27,514 nucleotides of DNA, taken from JBDRLH01 sp043813215 (GTDB taxonomy: Bacteria > Patescibacteriota > Minisyncoccia > Minisyncoccales > JAQTPW01). The notes under the pieces are model-generated. The model was given only the letters and a program-made list of their open reading frames with translations. It ran no database searches and had not been told where the DNA came from. This document shows, piece after piece, positions 13,868 to 20,118 of the stretch. The position numbers and the translations under genes are program-made. Where the stretch lies: positions 1-27,514 of the forward strand of contig JBDRLH010000025.1 of NCBI GenBank assembly GCA_043813215.1. The letters run 5' to 3'. Position 1 is the stretch's first letter; each line of letters begins with the position of its first letter.

Positions 13868-14403
13868 ATTTTTTTATTATTTATTTTTATAGAATAAATT
13901 TTATCGTCTGATGTGTCACACCTTTTCGAATTAAATTTAGCATTATAATGCTCCGACAATATGGCTCTTGCAGTGCCGTCGTGAATGACTAATAAAATTT
14001 TCTTGAATTTTTTTTCAGCTAGTTTTTTGATAAATGAAATTACTCTCTTTTTTTGTCCGTTGAAACTTTCGCCATTTGGCGCCCTTTCGTCGGGATTGTT
14101 TAAATCAAGCATTTCTTTAACTTTTCTGTTCGGCAATCCGTTAAAATCGCCAAAATTTCTTTCGCGCAATTCTTTTGCCCTAATTACTTTCACTTTAAGC
14201 CATCTGTTTATGGTTTTGGATGTTTGGACGCATCTTCCGAGGTCGCTGGAATAAATTATTTCAATATTTTTGGTGCGCAAAATTCTTCCTAATTTTTCGG
14301 CATTTCGCCTTCCCTTTAAAGTTAAAGACGAATCTTTATGACCCTGAACAATCTTTTTTTTATTCCACTCTGTTTCTCCATGACGGACAAAATAAATAAT
14401 CAT
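13864..14403 (-). CDS. Histidine phosphatase family protein (phosphoglycerate-mutase-like)
   Basis: The 179-aa protein starts FVRHGETEWN with the R7-H8-G9 signature whose histidine becomes phosphorylated during catalysis. Other family elements are LTLKGRRNAEKLG, IYSSDLGRCVQTSKTI, LRERNFGDFNGL (acid residue near 80) and the second active-site histidine H141 in LLVIHDGTARAIL; the family usually has HGG here, so HDG is slightly unusual. Length is below cofactor-dependent phosphoglycerate mutase (about 230-250), favouring a small-molecule phosphatase such as CobC/ribazole-phosphatase-like or a nucleotide phosphatase; the substrate is not clear from sequence. It is the first gene of the operon that leads through HIT, NUDIX and ASCH to secDF. 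I saw no convincing promoter in the 77 bp upstream. Confidence 0.92.
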   Translation of the reverse strand: MIIYFVRHGETEWNKKKIVQGHKDSSLTLKGRRNAEKLGRILRTKNIEIIYSSDLGRCVQTSKTINRWLKVKVIRAKELRERNFGDFNGLPNRKVKEMLDLNNPDERAPNGESFNGQKKRVISFIKKLAEKKFKKILLVIHDGTARAILSEHYNAKFNSKRCDTSDDKIYSIKINNKKI

Positions 14404-14480
14404 ATCAATAAATTACTCATTGATTTGTTATTTGATAATAACATAGAAAAAGGAAAAGAGAGAAATAAATTTTAATATAT

Positions 14481-14509
14481 AAAAAAGCAGTGACTTTTCG
14501 CCACTGCTT
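14481..14509 (-). terminator. Terminator of the TIM-barrel gene
   Basis: On the minus strand AAGCAGTG and CACTGCTT form an 8-bp stem (14485-14492 with 14502-14509) around a 9-nt loop, followed by a T-run (A14481-A14486 on plus). It begins only a few bases after the stop at 14517. Confidence 0.88.
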
Positions 14510-14516
14510 GGTACTC

Positions 14517-15272
14517 CTAAAGATTCAATTCCTTCTCCAGAAACTCGATCTCTTGCCGAAGCTCATCGGAGGTTGTATATTCTCCTTCGAGAATCAATGG
14601 AACCTTTTTGGCAGAAAGCACTCGGCCGACAAATTCAATAATACTTTTGGCGTTTGTCGCCCTGCAAACCAACGAATGAATGCTGTCGGATGTTTCTCCG
14701 CTTACATGGAGATGCGCCAATCTGTTTTCAAGAGAATCGAACAGCTCGCCGGCATACTTCATTTCTGGATCATGCTCATAAGCATGCTGAACGTCCAAAA
14801 CGAAGCGGCAATCGACAACTGTCACCAATTTTTCCAGCTCAGCCGGATTAAAACCGCTGTCTTTTCTTGAGTCCATGTTCTCAATCGCCAGAGGAATGCC
14901 ACCGGAAATCATCTTTTTGTAATGTTCCGTCGGATAATCACCCTTTACTTTCAATGGGTGAGTTAAAGCAATAGTTGTGCCGCAACGAACAACGGCCTTT
15001 TGTACCATTGCGAGTTGATGTTCTATTTCTTGGCCGTTAACGTCCGGAAGGTGCAAAGATCGGTAGATGAAATTTTGGGCATCAAATACTTTGCCCTCTT
15101 CCAGCGAGAACATTCTTTTGTCGTTTCGATCCCAGTTGGCCAAGCAAATTTCTACGCTATTGGCTTTAACTGTTTCTAAAATAGTTTTTTGCTGGGCCAA
15201 TGAATAAATTCCTTTCGCATACAGCCAGCCCGTAGAAGGGCCGATCATCAATCTTGCTTGGGTGGAATCCAC
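14517..15272 (-). CDS. Xylose-isomerase-like TIM-barrel / AP-endonuclease-2-like protein
   Basis: The 251-aa protein has the spacing of an AP-endonuclease/sugar-isomerase TIM barrel with metal-ligand-like residues at strand ends: VEICLANWD, FIYRSLHLPD, TTIALTHP, PLAIENMD (E and D), FVLDVQHAYEHDP (D and H), LAHLHVSGE (H-x-H) and VPLILEGEY (E). Such enzymes are either metal-dependent sugar isomerases/epimerases or endonuclease IV-type nucleases; I cannot decide between them. The start is GTG at 15272, supported by a near-perfect Shine-Dalgarno GGAGGTGAT six bases upstream. It stands alone between a hairpin at 15364-15392 and its own terminator. By eye it has more G+C and fewer A-runs than the neighbours, a possible sign of transfer. 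Confidence 0.75.
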   Translation of the reverse strand: MDSTQARLMIGPSTGWLYAKGIYSLAQQKTILETVKANSVEICLANWDRNDKRMFSLEEGKVFDAQNFIYRSLHLPDVNGQEIEHQLAMVQKAVVRCGTTIALTHPLKVKGDYPTEHYKKMISGGIPLAIENMDSRKDSGFNPAELEKLVTVVDCRFVLDVQHAYEHDPEMKYAGELFDSLENRLAHLHVSGETSDSIHSLVCRATNAKSIIEFVGRVLSAKKVPLILEGEYTTSDELRQEIEFLEKELNL

Positions 15273-15363
15273 TTATCACCTCCCTTTCCTTCTCCATATT
15301 TAATTCATTTTAAATTAAATCTATATCAAAGGTTTTTAAGCTTTTTTTAAGGTACATAATATT

Positions 15364-15392
15364 AAAACAATACCACGCTTCTGTGGTATTGT
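15364..15392 (-). terminator. Hairpin, likely terminator for leftward transcription past secA
   Basis: ACAATACCAC (15367-15376) pairs with GTGGTATTGT (15383-15392), a 10-bp perfect stem with a 6-nt loop. Reading leftward it is followed by TTTTAAT, so it may end the secA transcript before the TIM-barrel gene. Its symmetry would also suit an operator. Confidence 0.55.
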
Positions 15393-15486
15393 CAATGTTT
15401 GAGAATAATTTTCCTATGCGCCATGGCAACGTTACCGTTTTTTACCACACCCACATGGATTTCGTTTGGTGGCGGCACTGGAGCAC

Positions 15487-15514
15487 TTGACAAATTCTGT
15501 GGGTTTGCTACAAT
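15487..15514 (+). promoter_or_regulatory. Promoter of the small RNA at 15521
   Basis: Consensus TTGACA (15487-15492) and TACAAT (15509-15514) are 16 bp apart. No open reading frame follows on this strand before 18160; instead a G-rich structured RNA with terminator follows. Confidence 0.7.
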
Positions 15515-15520
15515 ACTAGT

Positions 15521-15610
15521 ATAAGATGGGGGGAAGGGGCTGGGTCACCACCATCGCCTCTTCGGAGGCCTAAGCACCGGGGGGTTAACTGAAAAAGTTG
15601 CCCCTTTTTA
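15521..15610 (+). ncRNA. Unclassified small structured RNA, about 90 nt
   Basis: The stretch between a good promoter and an intrinsic terminator is much more G+C-rich than its surroundings and folds well. A GCCTC-TTCG-GAGGC hairpin (15556-15569) with a stable UUCG loop is closed by GGT/ACC (15543-15545 with 15576-15578) across an internal loop. The 3' end is a terminator: GGGGTTAACT (15581-15590) with AAGTTGCCCC (15595-15604), then a T-run. A 5' AAGGGGC (15534-15540) can also pair with GCCCCTT (15600-15606), so two folds compete. I checked it against SRP RNA, tmRNA and 6S from memory: the SRP core (GGUCAGG...GGAAG..AGCAG) is absent. Its terminator ends just before the secA stop, so the two are convergent. 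Confidence 0.6.
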
Positions 15611-15616
15611 TTTTCC

Positions 15617-18085
15617 TCACGCTCCATGACACCTCTTGTATTTTTTTCCAGATCCACATGGACACGGGTCGTTACGGCCCACGTTTTTTAAATTCTGATT
15701 TTGAGATTTGTTTGGATTTTGGATGTTGGAATTTGGAGCTTCCATTTTGGTTGTCACCTGCGCTTTCATTATTGTGCTAGCCACTTGCTGTTCAAAATTC
15801 TGCAATAACGCCTGGAAGGCTCTATGGGCTTCATTTTTATATTCAACCAACGGATCCTGCTGGCCAAAAGCACGCAATCTGACCGAATCTCGCAGATACT
15901 CCATATTCTCCAGATGTTCCATCCAAAGCATATCCAAAACTCGTAGGCTGATAATTTTTTCTATTTGTCTCATATTTTCTGCGCCCAAATCTTTTTCCCG
16001 TTTTTCGTAATCCACCTCTGTGAATCCCGTTTTTTTAACAAGTTCTAAAATATCTCCGCTTAATTCGGTTTTGGAATTTGGATTTTGGATTTTGGATTTT
16101 TCGAGTATTTCACTCCTTTTTTTATAAATCACTTCCCTATGCTTATTTAAAACATCGTCGTAATCTAGAACGTGTTTTCTGGCATCAAAATTAAATCCCT
16201 CAATTTTTGACTGGGCCTCTTCGAGTGATTTAGAAAGCATGCCGGCTTGTACGGCCTCATCTTCCGGAATTTTTAAAATACCCATTAAAGATTTTATTCT
16301 GTCGCCGCCAAAAATCCTCATTAAATCGTCTTCCAAAGAAACGAAAAACTGGGAAGATCCCGGATCTCCCTGGCGCCCCGTTCTCCCTCTCAGTTGATTA
16401 TCAATTCTCCTGGCATCGTGGCGTTCGGTACCGATGACATGCAGACCGCCCGTTTCTTTAACTTTTTGAGCTTCCTCGGGACTTGACGGATTTCCCCCCA
16501 GAACGATATCAACTCCCCTGCCCGCCATATTGGTGGCAATGGTCACTTGACCGACCTTGCCCGCCTGGGCAATAATTTCTCCTTCTTTTTCATGATATTT
16601 TGCGTTCAATATCTGATGGGAAACACCTTCTATGTCCAATAATTTTCCCAAATACTCATTTTTTTCAACAGATCTCGTCCCGACCAAAATCGGTTGGCCA
16701 TTTTCATGACGCTCTTTTATCTCCCTTAAGAGAGCTTTGTATTTTCCGGTTTCGGTTTTATAAATCTTATCCTGCAGATCTTTTCTGATATTGGGTTTAT
16801 TGGTCGGCACAATCACGGTATCCAATTTGTAAACTTTGAAAAATTCTTCGGAAGAAGTGGCGGCGGTTCCGGTCATGCCGGCTAATTTTTTATACATTCT
16901 GAAATAATTCTGGAAAGTGACAGAAGCCAGGGTCATGGATTCGGCCTGGACTTGCACGCCTTCTTTGGCTTCTATCGCCTGATGAAGGCCCCCTGACCAC
17001 CTGCGGCCCGGCATCAGTCTGCCGGTGAATTCATCTACAATAATAATCTGACCGTCTTTTTGCACATAATCCCTGTCTTTTTTAAAAAGCGCTTGAGCAC
17101 GCAAAGCCTGCTCCAAATGATGCAAATATTTAATCCCCTTTTCTTCATAGATGTTTTCTGAATCCAGAATTTTTTCTATTTTATTAATTCCGACTTCAGT
17201 TAAAGTGACGGCTTTTAATTTTTCGTCAATTTCATAATCTGTTTTTGCATCCAGACCAGGGATTATCCTGGCGAATTCCTGATACCATTTTGAACTCTCT
17301 TGGTCGGGCGCCGAAATAATCAAGGGGGTCCTGGCTTCGTCAATTAAAATGGAATCCACCTCATCTATAATGGCAAAATTATGCCCCCTTTGTGATTGCT
17401 GCGCTAATTCATAGACCATATTATCCTTTAAATAATCGAAGCCATATTCATTGTTGGTCCCGTAAGTGATATCAGCCGCATAAGCCTCTTTTCTTGAGCA
17501 GGGCCTGAGATAAGATTGTTCTACTTTAAAACTGCCTAACTTATCCCTTGCCTCATCTCGTTCGTCATTTTGAATTTCGGGCTTGTAATCAGGATCATAG
17601 ATAAAACTCTGCTCATGGTTAAGGACGCCCACGCTTAATCCAAGAAAATTGTAAATCTGGCCCATCCAGACGGCGTCCCTTCGCGCCAGATAGTCATTAA
17701 TCGTCACCAAATGGCACCCCTTGCCCTCTAGGGCGTTTAAATACAGGGGCAGGGTGGCTACTAAGGTTTTTCCTTCGCCGGTCTTCATTTCAGCGATTTT
17801 TCCCTGATGCAAAGCAATTCCGCCCATTAACTGGACATTAAAATGACGCTGTTTCAGCGTCCTTTTTGCCGCTTCACGAGTCAAGGCAAAAGCTTCGGGC
17901 AAAATATCGTCCAGGGTTTCACCTTTTTGAGTTCTCTCCTTAAATTCAGCAGTTTTTTCTTTTATTTTCTCGTCAGAAAACTTCTCAAATTCCGGCTCCA
18001 GAGAATTTATCTCATCTACCGCAGGCCCGACAGATTTTAAGTATTTCTCATTGGCATCCCCGAAAATTTTAGATAAAAACGACAT
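15617..18085 (-). CDS. secA: Preprotein translocase ATPase SecA
   Basis: SecA drives proteins through SecYEG. The 822-aa sequence has the complete set: Q-motif region RHFNVQLMGGIALHQGKIAE, Walker A MKTGEGKT (about 101-108), DEVDSILIDEARTPLIIS (Walker B), the cross-linking domain ARIIPGLDAK..., helicase motifs TGTAATSSEEF and ATNMAGRGVDIVLGGNP, RGRTGRQGDPG, and a C-terminal SEC-C zinc motif CPCGSGKKYKRCH. Length is a little under E. coli (901 aa). Two low-complexity stretches, SKIQNPNSKTE and the NSNIQNPNKSQNQNLKN linker before the SEC-C motif, are encoded by short repeats and look inserted. The predicted promoter (18092-18120) puts the transcription start on or next to the ATG, so the mRNA may be leaderless. 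secD and secF are in another operon of the window. Confidence 0.99.
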   Translation of the reverse strand: MSFLSKIFGDANEKYLKSVGPAVDEINSLEPEFEKFSDEKIKEKTAEFKERTQKGETLDDILPEAFALTREAAKRTLKQRHFNVQLMGGIALHQGKIAEMKTGEGKTLVATLPLYLNALEGKGCHLVTINDYLARRDAVWMGQIYNFLGLSVGVLNHEQSFIYDPDYKPEIQNDERDEARDKLGSFKVEQSYLRPCSRKEAYAADITYGTNNEYGFDYLKDNMVYELAQQSQRGHNFAIIDEVDSILIDEARTPLIISAPDQESSKWYQEFARIIPGLDAKTDYEIDEKLKAVTLTEVGINKIEKILDSENIYEEKGIKYLHHLEQALRAQALFKKDRDYVQKDGQIIIVDEFTGRLMPGRRWSGGLHQAIEAKEGVQVQAESMTLASVTFQNYFRMYKKLAGMTGTAATSSEEFFKVYKLDTVIVPTNKPNIRKDLQDKIYKTETGKYKALLREIKERHENGQPILVGTRSVEKNEYLGKLLDIEGVSHQILNAKYHEKEGEIIAQAGKVGQVTIATNMAGRGVDIVLGGNPSSPEEAQKVKETGGLHVIGTERHDARRIDNQLRGRTGRQGDPGSSQFFVSLEDDLMRIFGGDRIKSLMGILKIPEDEAVQAGMLSKSLEEAQSKIEGFNFDARKHVLDYDDVLNKHREVIYKKRSEILEKSKIQNPNSKTELSGDILELVKKTGFTEVDYEKREKDLGAENMRQIEKIISLRVLDMLWMEHLENMEYLRDSVRLRAFGQQDPLVEYKNEAHRAFQALLQNFEQQVASTIMKAQVTTKMEAPNSNIQNPNKSQNQNLKNVGRNDPCPCGSGKKYKRCHGA
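15690..15740. repeat. Low-complexity repeat in secA linker
   Basis: Tandem variants of ATCCAAA/TTCCAA on the minus strand encode NSNIQNPNKSQNQNLKN between the helical scaffold and the SEC-C motif. The same word recurs at 16067-16102. Confidence 0.6.
16067..16102. repeat. Second copy of the ATCCAAA-type repeat, in frame inside secA
   Basis: Three tandem ATCCAAA-type units on the minus strand encode SKIQNPNSKTE, absent from ordinary SecA at this place (after the YDDVLNKHREVIYKKR helix). It stays in frame and is presumably tolerated in a surface loop. Confidence 0.65.
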
Positions 18086-18091
18086 AATAAA

Positions 18092-18120
18092 ATTTTATCA
18101 AAAAATTTGACAAATTTCAA
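18092..18120 (-). promoter_or_regulatory. secA promoter (possibly leaderless start)
   Basis: On the minus strand TTGAAA (18115-18120) and TAAAAT (18092-18097) are 17 bp apart. Seven bases downstream of the -10 box is about 18085, the A of the secA ATG. No Shine-Dalgarno site is present. Confidence 0.6.
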
Positions 18121-18135
18121 GTTTAAACTTACAAA
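18107..18135 (+). promoter_or_regulatory. epmA-efp promoter, interleaved with the secA promoter
   Basis: TTGACA (18107-18112) and TACAAA (18130-18135) are 17 bp apart. It occupies nearly the same 30 bp as the secA promoter in the opposite direction; the two -35 boxes are separated by 2 bp. Confidence 0.6.
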
Positions 18136-18159
18136 TAAAAGTGTGCTAAATCAAAAGAA

Positions 18160-19209
18160 ATGAAAAATTGGGAAAAAATGCGCTCCAACGCCGAGCTTAA
18201 AAAAAATTATATTTTGTGCGGCCGAATCATTGATTTAATCCGCGCTTTTTTCAAAGAGCGGGGTTTTTTTGAGGCGCACACGCCGGCTTTGGTGGCATGC
18301 GCGGGGCAAGAGCCGTACCTTTTTCCGTTTAAAGTGAGTTTCGCGGATGAAAAAAATAAAAAATACGAAGGTTTTTTAATAACTTCTCCCGAGTATTCGC
18401 TGAAAAAATTACTGGCGGCGGGTTTTGACAAAGTTTTTGAATTGGCCAAAGTATTCAGGCAAAACGAAAGCTTCGGCGGCACGCACAATCCGGAATTCAC
18501 CATGCTTGAGTGGTATCGGACAAATTTCGATTACAATAAAATAATGCAAGATACCGAAGAATTGGTCGGCTTTCTTTGCCAAAAAATCAAGGGCTCAAAT
18601 ATAATAGAGTATCGGGGACAGAAAATAAACATCACTCCGCCCTGGCCAAGATTACTCCTCAGAGATTTATTTTTAAAACACGCGAACATCGATCTGGATG
18701 AAGCCAAAACCCTTGAAGATTTTAAAAAACAAGTGAAAAATAAAAAATATTCCCGTCTCAAAGACTGGAACGATATTTTTTATCTAGTTTTTTTCAATGA
18801 AATCGAGCCCAATTTGCCAAAAGACAAGCCCGTGTTCGTTTGTGATTATCCCCTGCCCCAAGCTTCTTTGGCAAAGAAAAAAAACTTGCCTGTCGGCAGG
18901 CAAAACAAAGACAGCTTTTATGCCGAACGCTTCGAAATGTATGCGGGCGGGATGGAACTGGCTAATGCTTTTTCCGAACTTATTGATCCGAAAGAACAAC
19001 TAGAGCGTTTTAAAAAAGAGCACGCTCTCAGAAAAAAACTGAAGAAAGACGATATTTGTATTGACAAAGATCTCGTCCATGCTTTAGAATTACAAATTGC
19101 GCCTTCGGGCGGCATCGCCCTGGGGATAGAAAGATTGCAAATGCTTTTATTGGACACAGAAGACATAAATAATTTATTGCCGTTTCCCGCAAGCCAATTG
19201 TTTTTATGA
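18160..19209 (+). CDS. epmA: EF-P lysyl-transferase EpmA (PoxA/GenX-like, class II LysRS paralogue)
   Basis: EpmA attaches (R)-beta-lysine or lysine to the conserved lysine of elongation factor P. The 349-aa protein is the catalytic core of class II LysRS without the N-terminal anticodon-binding OB domain: motif 1 region FFEAHTPALV, motif 2 FRQNES...HNPEFTMLEW (about 103-121), the GGMELANAFSEL adenylate/lysine-binding segment and motif 3 GGIALGIERLQMLL (about 320-333). E. coli EpmA is 325 aa. A palindromic repeat at 18886-18903 inserts LPVGRQ into a loop. The stop overlaps the efp start (ATGA), which is strong genomic support for EpmA rather than a tRNA synthetase. The beta-lysine-making enzyme EpmB is not in the window. 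Confidence 0.9.
   Translation: MKNWEKMRSNAELKKNYILCGRIIDLIRAFFKERGFFEAHTPALVACAGQEPYLFPFKVSFADEKNKKYEGFLITSPEYSLKKLLAAGFDKVFELAKVFRQNESFGGTHNPEFTMLEWYRTNFDYNKIMQDTEELVGFLCQKIKGSNIIEYRGQKINITPPWPRLLLRDLFLKHANIDLDEAKTLEDFKKQVKNKKYSRLKDWNDIFYLVFFNEIEPNLPKDKPVFVCDYPLPQASLAKKKNLPVGRQNKDSFYAERFEMYAGGMELANAFSELIDPKEQLERFKKEHALRKKLKKDDICIDKDLVHALELQIAPSGGIALGIERLQMLLLDTEDINNLLPFPASQLFL
18886..18903. repeat. Perfect palindromic element inside epmA
   Basis: TTGCCTG (18886-18892) and CAGGCAA (18897-18903) flank TCGG. The element encodes LPVGRQ in frame between two lysine-rich stretches, in a region of the protein that is variable in the family. Confidence 0.7.
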
Positions 19210-19769
19210 TTTCAACTTCTGACTTCGAAAAAGGAATGATATTAAAAATTGACTCGCAACCTTGGATGATTGCTGATTTTTCATTCATGAATCCGGGCAA
19301 AGGCGGCGCCGTTTATAGGATGAAATTAAAAAATTTAAAATCAGGCAACTTTATAGAAAGAACTTTCAAGTCGGGGGAAGAATTTGAAACGATGGAGCTG
19401 GAATATAAAAAAGCGACGTATTTATACAGCGACAAGCGTAATTCAGTTTTTTTGGTACCGGACGCAAACCAGAGGATTTCTTTACCCCTTGAAACGGTTC
19501 AGGATAAAATCGGATTCATTAAACAAAATTCCGAAGTGAAGTTGATGTATGTCGACGCTGAATTGCTGTCGGTTGAAATTCCCATAAAAGTTGAACTCAG
19601 GGTTATTGAAGCCGAACAGGCTATAAAGGGAAACACCGCCACCAACACTCTTAAAAAAATTAAGGTTGAAACAGGAATAGAATTGGATGCGCCCATGTTT
19701 ATTGAAACGGGCGATGTCATTAGAATAAATACCGAAACAGGAAAATACGCCGAAAGAGTTAGTAAATAA
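19206..19769 (+). CDS. efp: Translation elongation factor P
   Basis: EF-P relieves ribosome stalling at polyproline. The 187-aa protein has the three-domain EF-P layout: an N-terminal KOW-like domain (MISTSDFEKGMILKIDSQPWMIADF), the modification loop NPGKGGA with lysine 32 at the site corresponding to K34 of E. coli, a middle OB domain (LYSDKRNSVFLVPD, VKLMYVDAELLSVEIPIKVEL), and the C-terminal OB domain ending ETGDVIRINTETGKYAERV. Length is standard. Having epmA as the overlapping upstream gene indicates that K32 is lysylated, as opposed to rhamnosylation at Arg or the unmodified Pro-loop types. A 14-bp stem hairpin 33 bp downstream may end the transcript. Confidence 0.97.
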   Translation: MISTSDFEKGMILKIDSQPWMIADFSFMNPGKGGAVYRMKLKNLKSGNFIERTFKSGEEFETMELEYKKATYLYSDKRNSVFLVPDANQRISLPLETVQDKIGFIKQNSEVKLMYVDAELLSVEIPIKVELRVIEAEQAIKGNTATNTLKKIKVETGIELDAPMFIETGDVIRINTETGKYAERVSK

Positions 19770-19801
19770 AAGAGAAATATCCTTTGTATTTTTTATAAAC
19801 A

Positions 19802-19870
19802 AAACCCCGTCCTCTGTGCCGCGCGCTGTTATAAAGCGAATTTTTACGCGAAGCTTAGAGGACGGGGTTT
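19802..19870. terminator. Long inverted repeat, 14-bp stem with structured 41-nt loop
   Basis: Left arm 19802-19815 (AAACCCCGTCCTCT) is perfectly complementary to 19857-19870 (AGAGGACGGGGTTT). Reading leftward it is followed by TTTTGTTTAT, a fair T-tract; rightward by only TTT. It may be the efp terminator and a stronger terminator for leftward transcription. The loop is G+C-rich and contains further CGCT/AGCG and CGCG pairing, which is more than a plain terminator needs. Confidence 0.65.
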
Positions 19871-20118
19871 CGGAAGAGACTATCTCTTCTTCTTCTTTTT
19901 TTTCTTTGCTGGCATAGGTTTATTTTTCTAATAAGCCGAAGACCTGTTGTGTCTTGGTCGTTGATAATTTCAAAAATCATTACCAAATAGTCGACCGCTA
20001 TTTGAACACTTTCATAAAAGAAATTTTCTATTGAAAAATACCAACTTATTAATTTATTTTTTCACGCCATGAAAGTTTGTCAAGTGTGTATAACTTAAAA
20101 ATTCAAAATTCATTGATT
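19871..20118 (-). other. Gene-poor stretch after murB with a possible mini-ORF
   Basis: No conserved gene is seen here. A minus-strand ATG at 19915 opens an 11-codon frame ending at 19880 whose product is MPAKKKKKKKR; no Shine-Dalgarno site precedes it. A second minus-strand frame across the same A-rich tract is arginine-rich and stops inside the hairpin at 19802-19870. A TTGACA at 20078-20083 (minus strand) could start a leftward transcript, but the best -10 at 17-18 bp is poor. The stretch could therefore be a small RNA, a leader-peptide region or a decayed 3' flank. Confidence 0.35.

Noticed and set aside
13864..14403. Glycolytic phosphoglycerate mutase partner of pgk
   Set aside because: At 179 aa it is shorter than true phosphoglycerate mutases and lies in a nucleotide-related operon; only the broader histidine phosphatase family is supported.
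15521..15610. SRP (4.5S) RNA
   Set aside because: The universal GGUCAGG / GGAA-loop / AGCAG core is not present; only a vague resemblance (GGGTCA, AAGCA) exists.
18160..19209. Lysyl-tRNA synthetase
   Set aside because: The anticodon-binding domain is missing, the length matches EpmA, and the gene overlaps efp.
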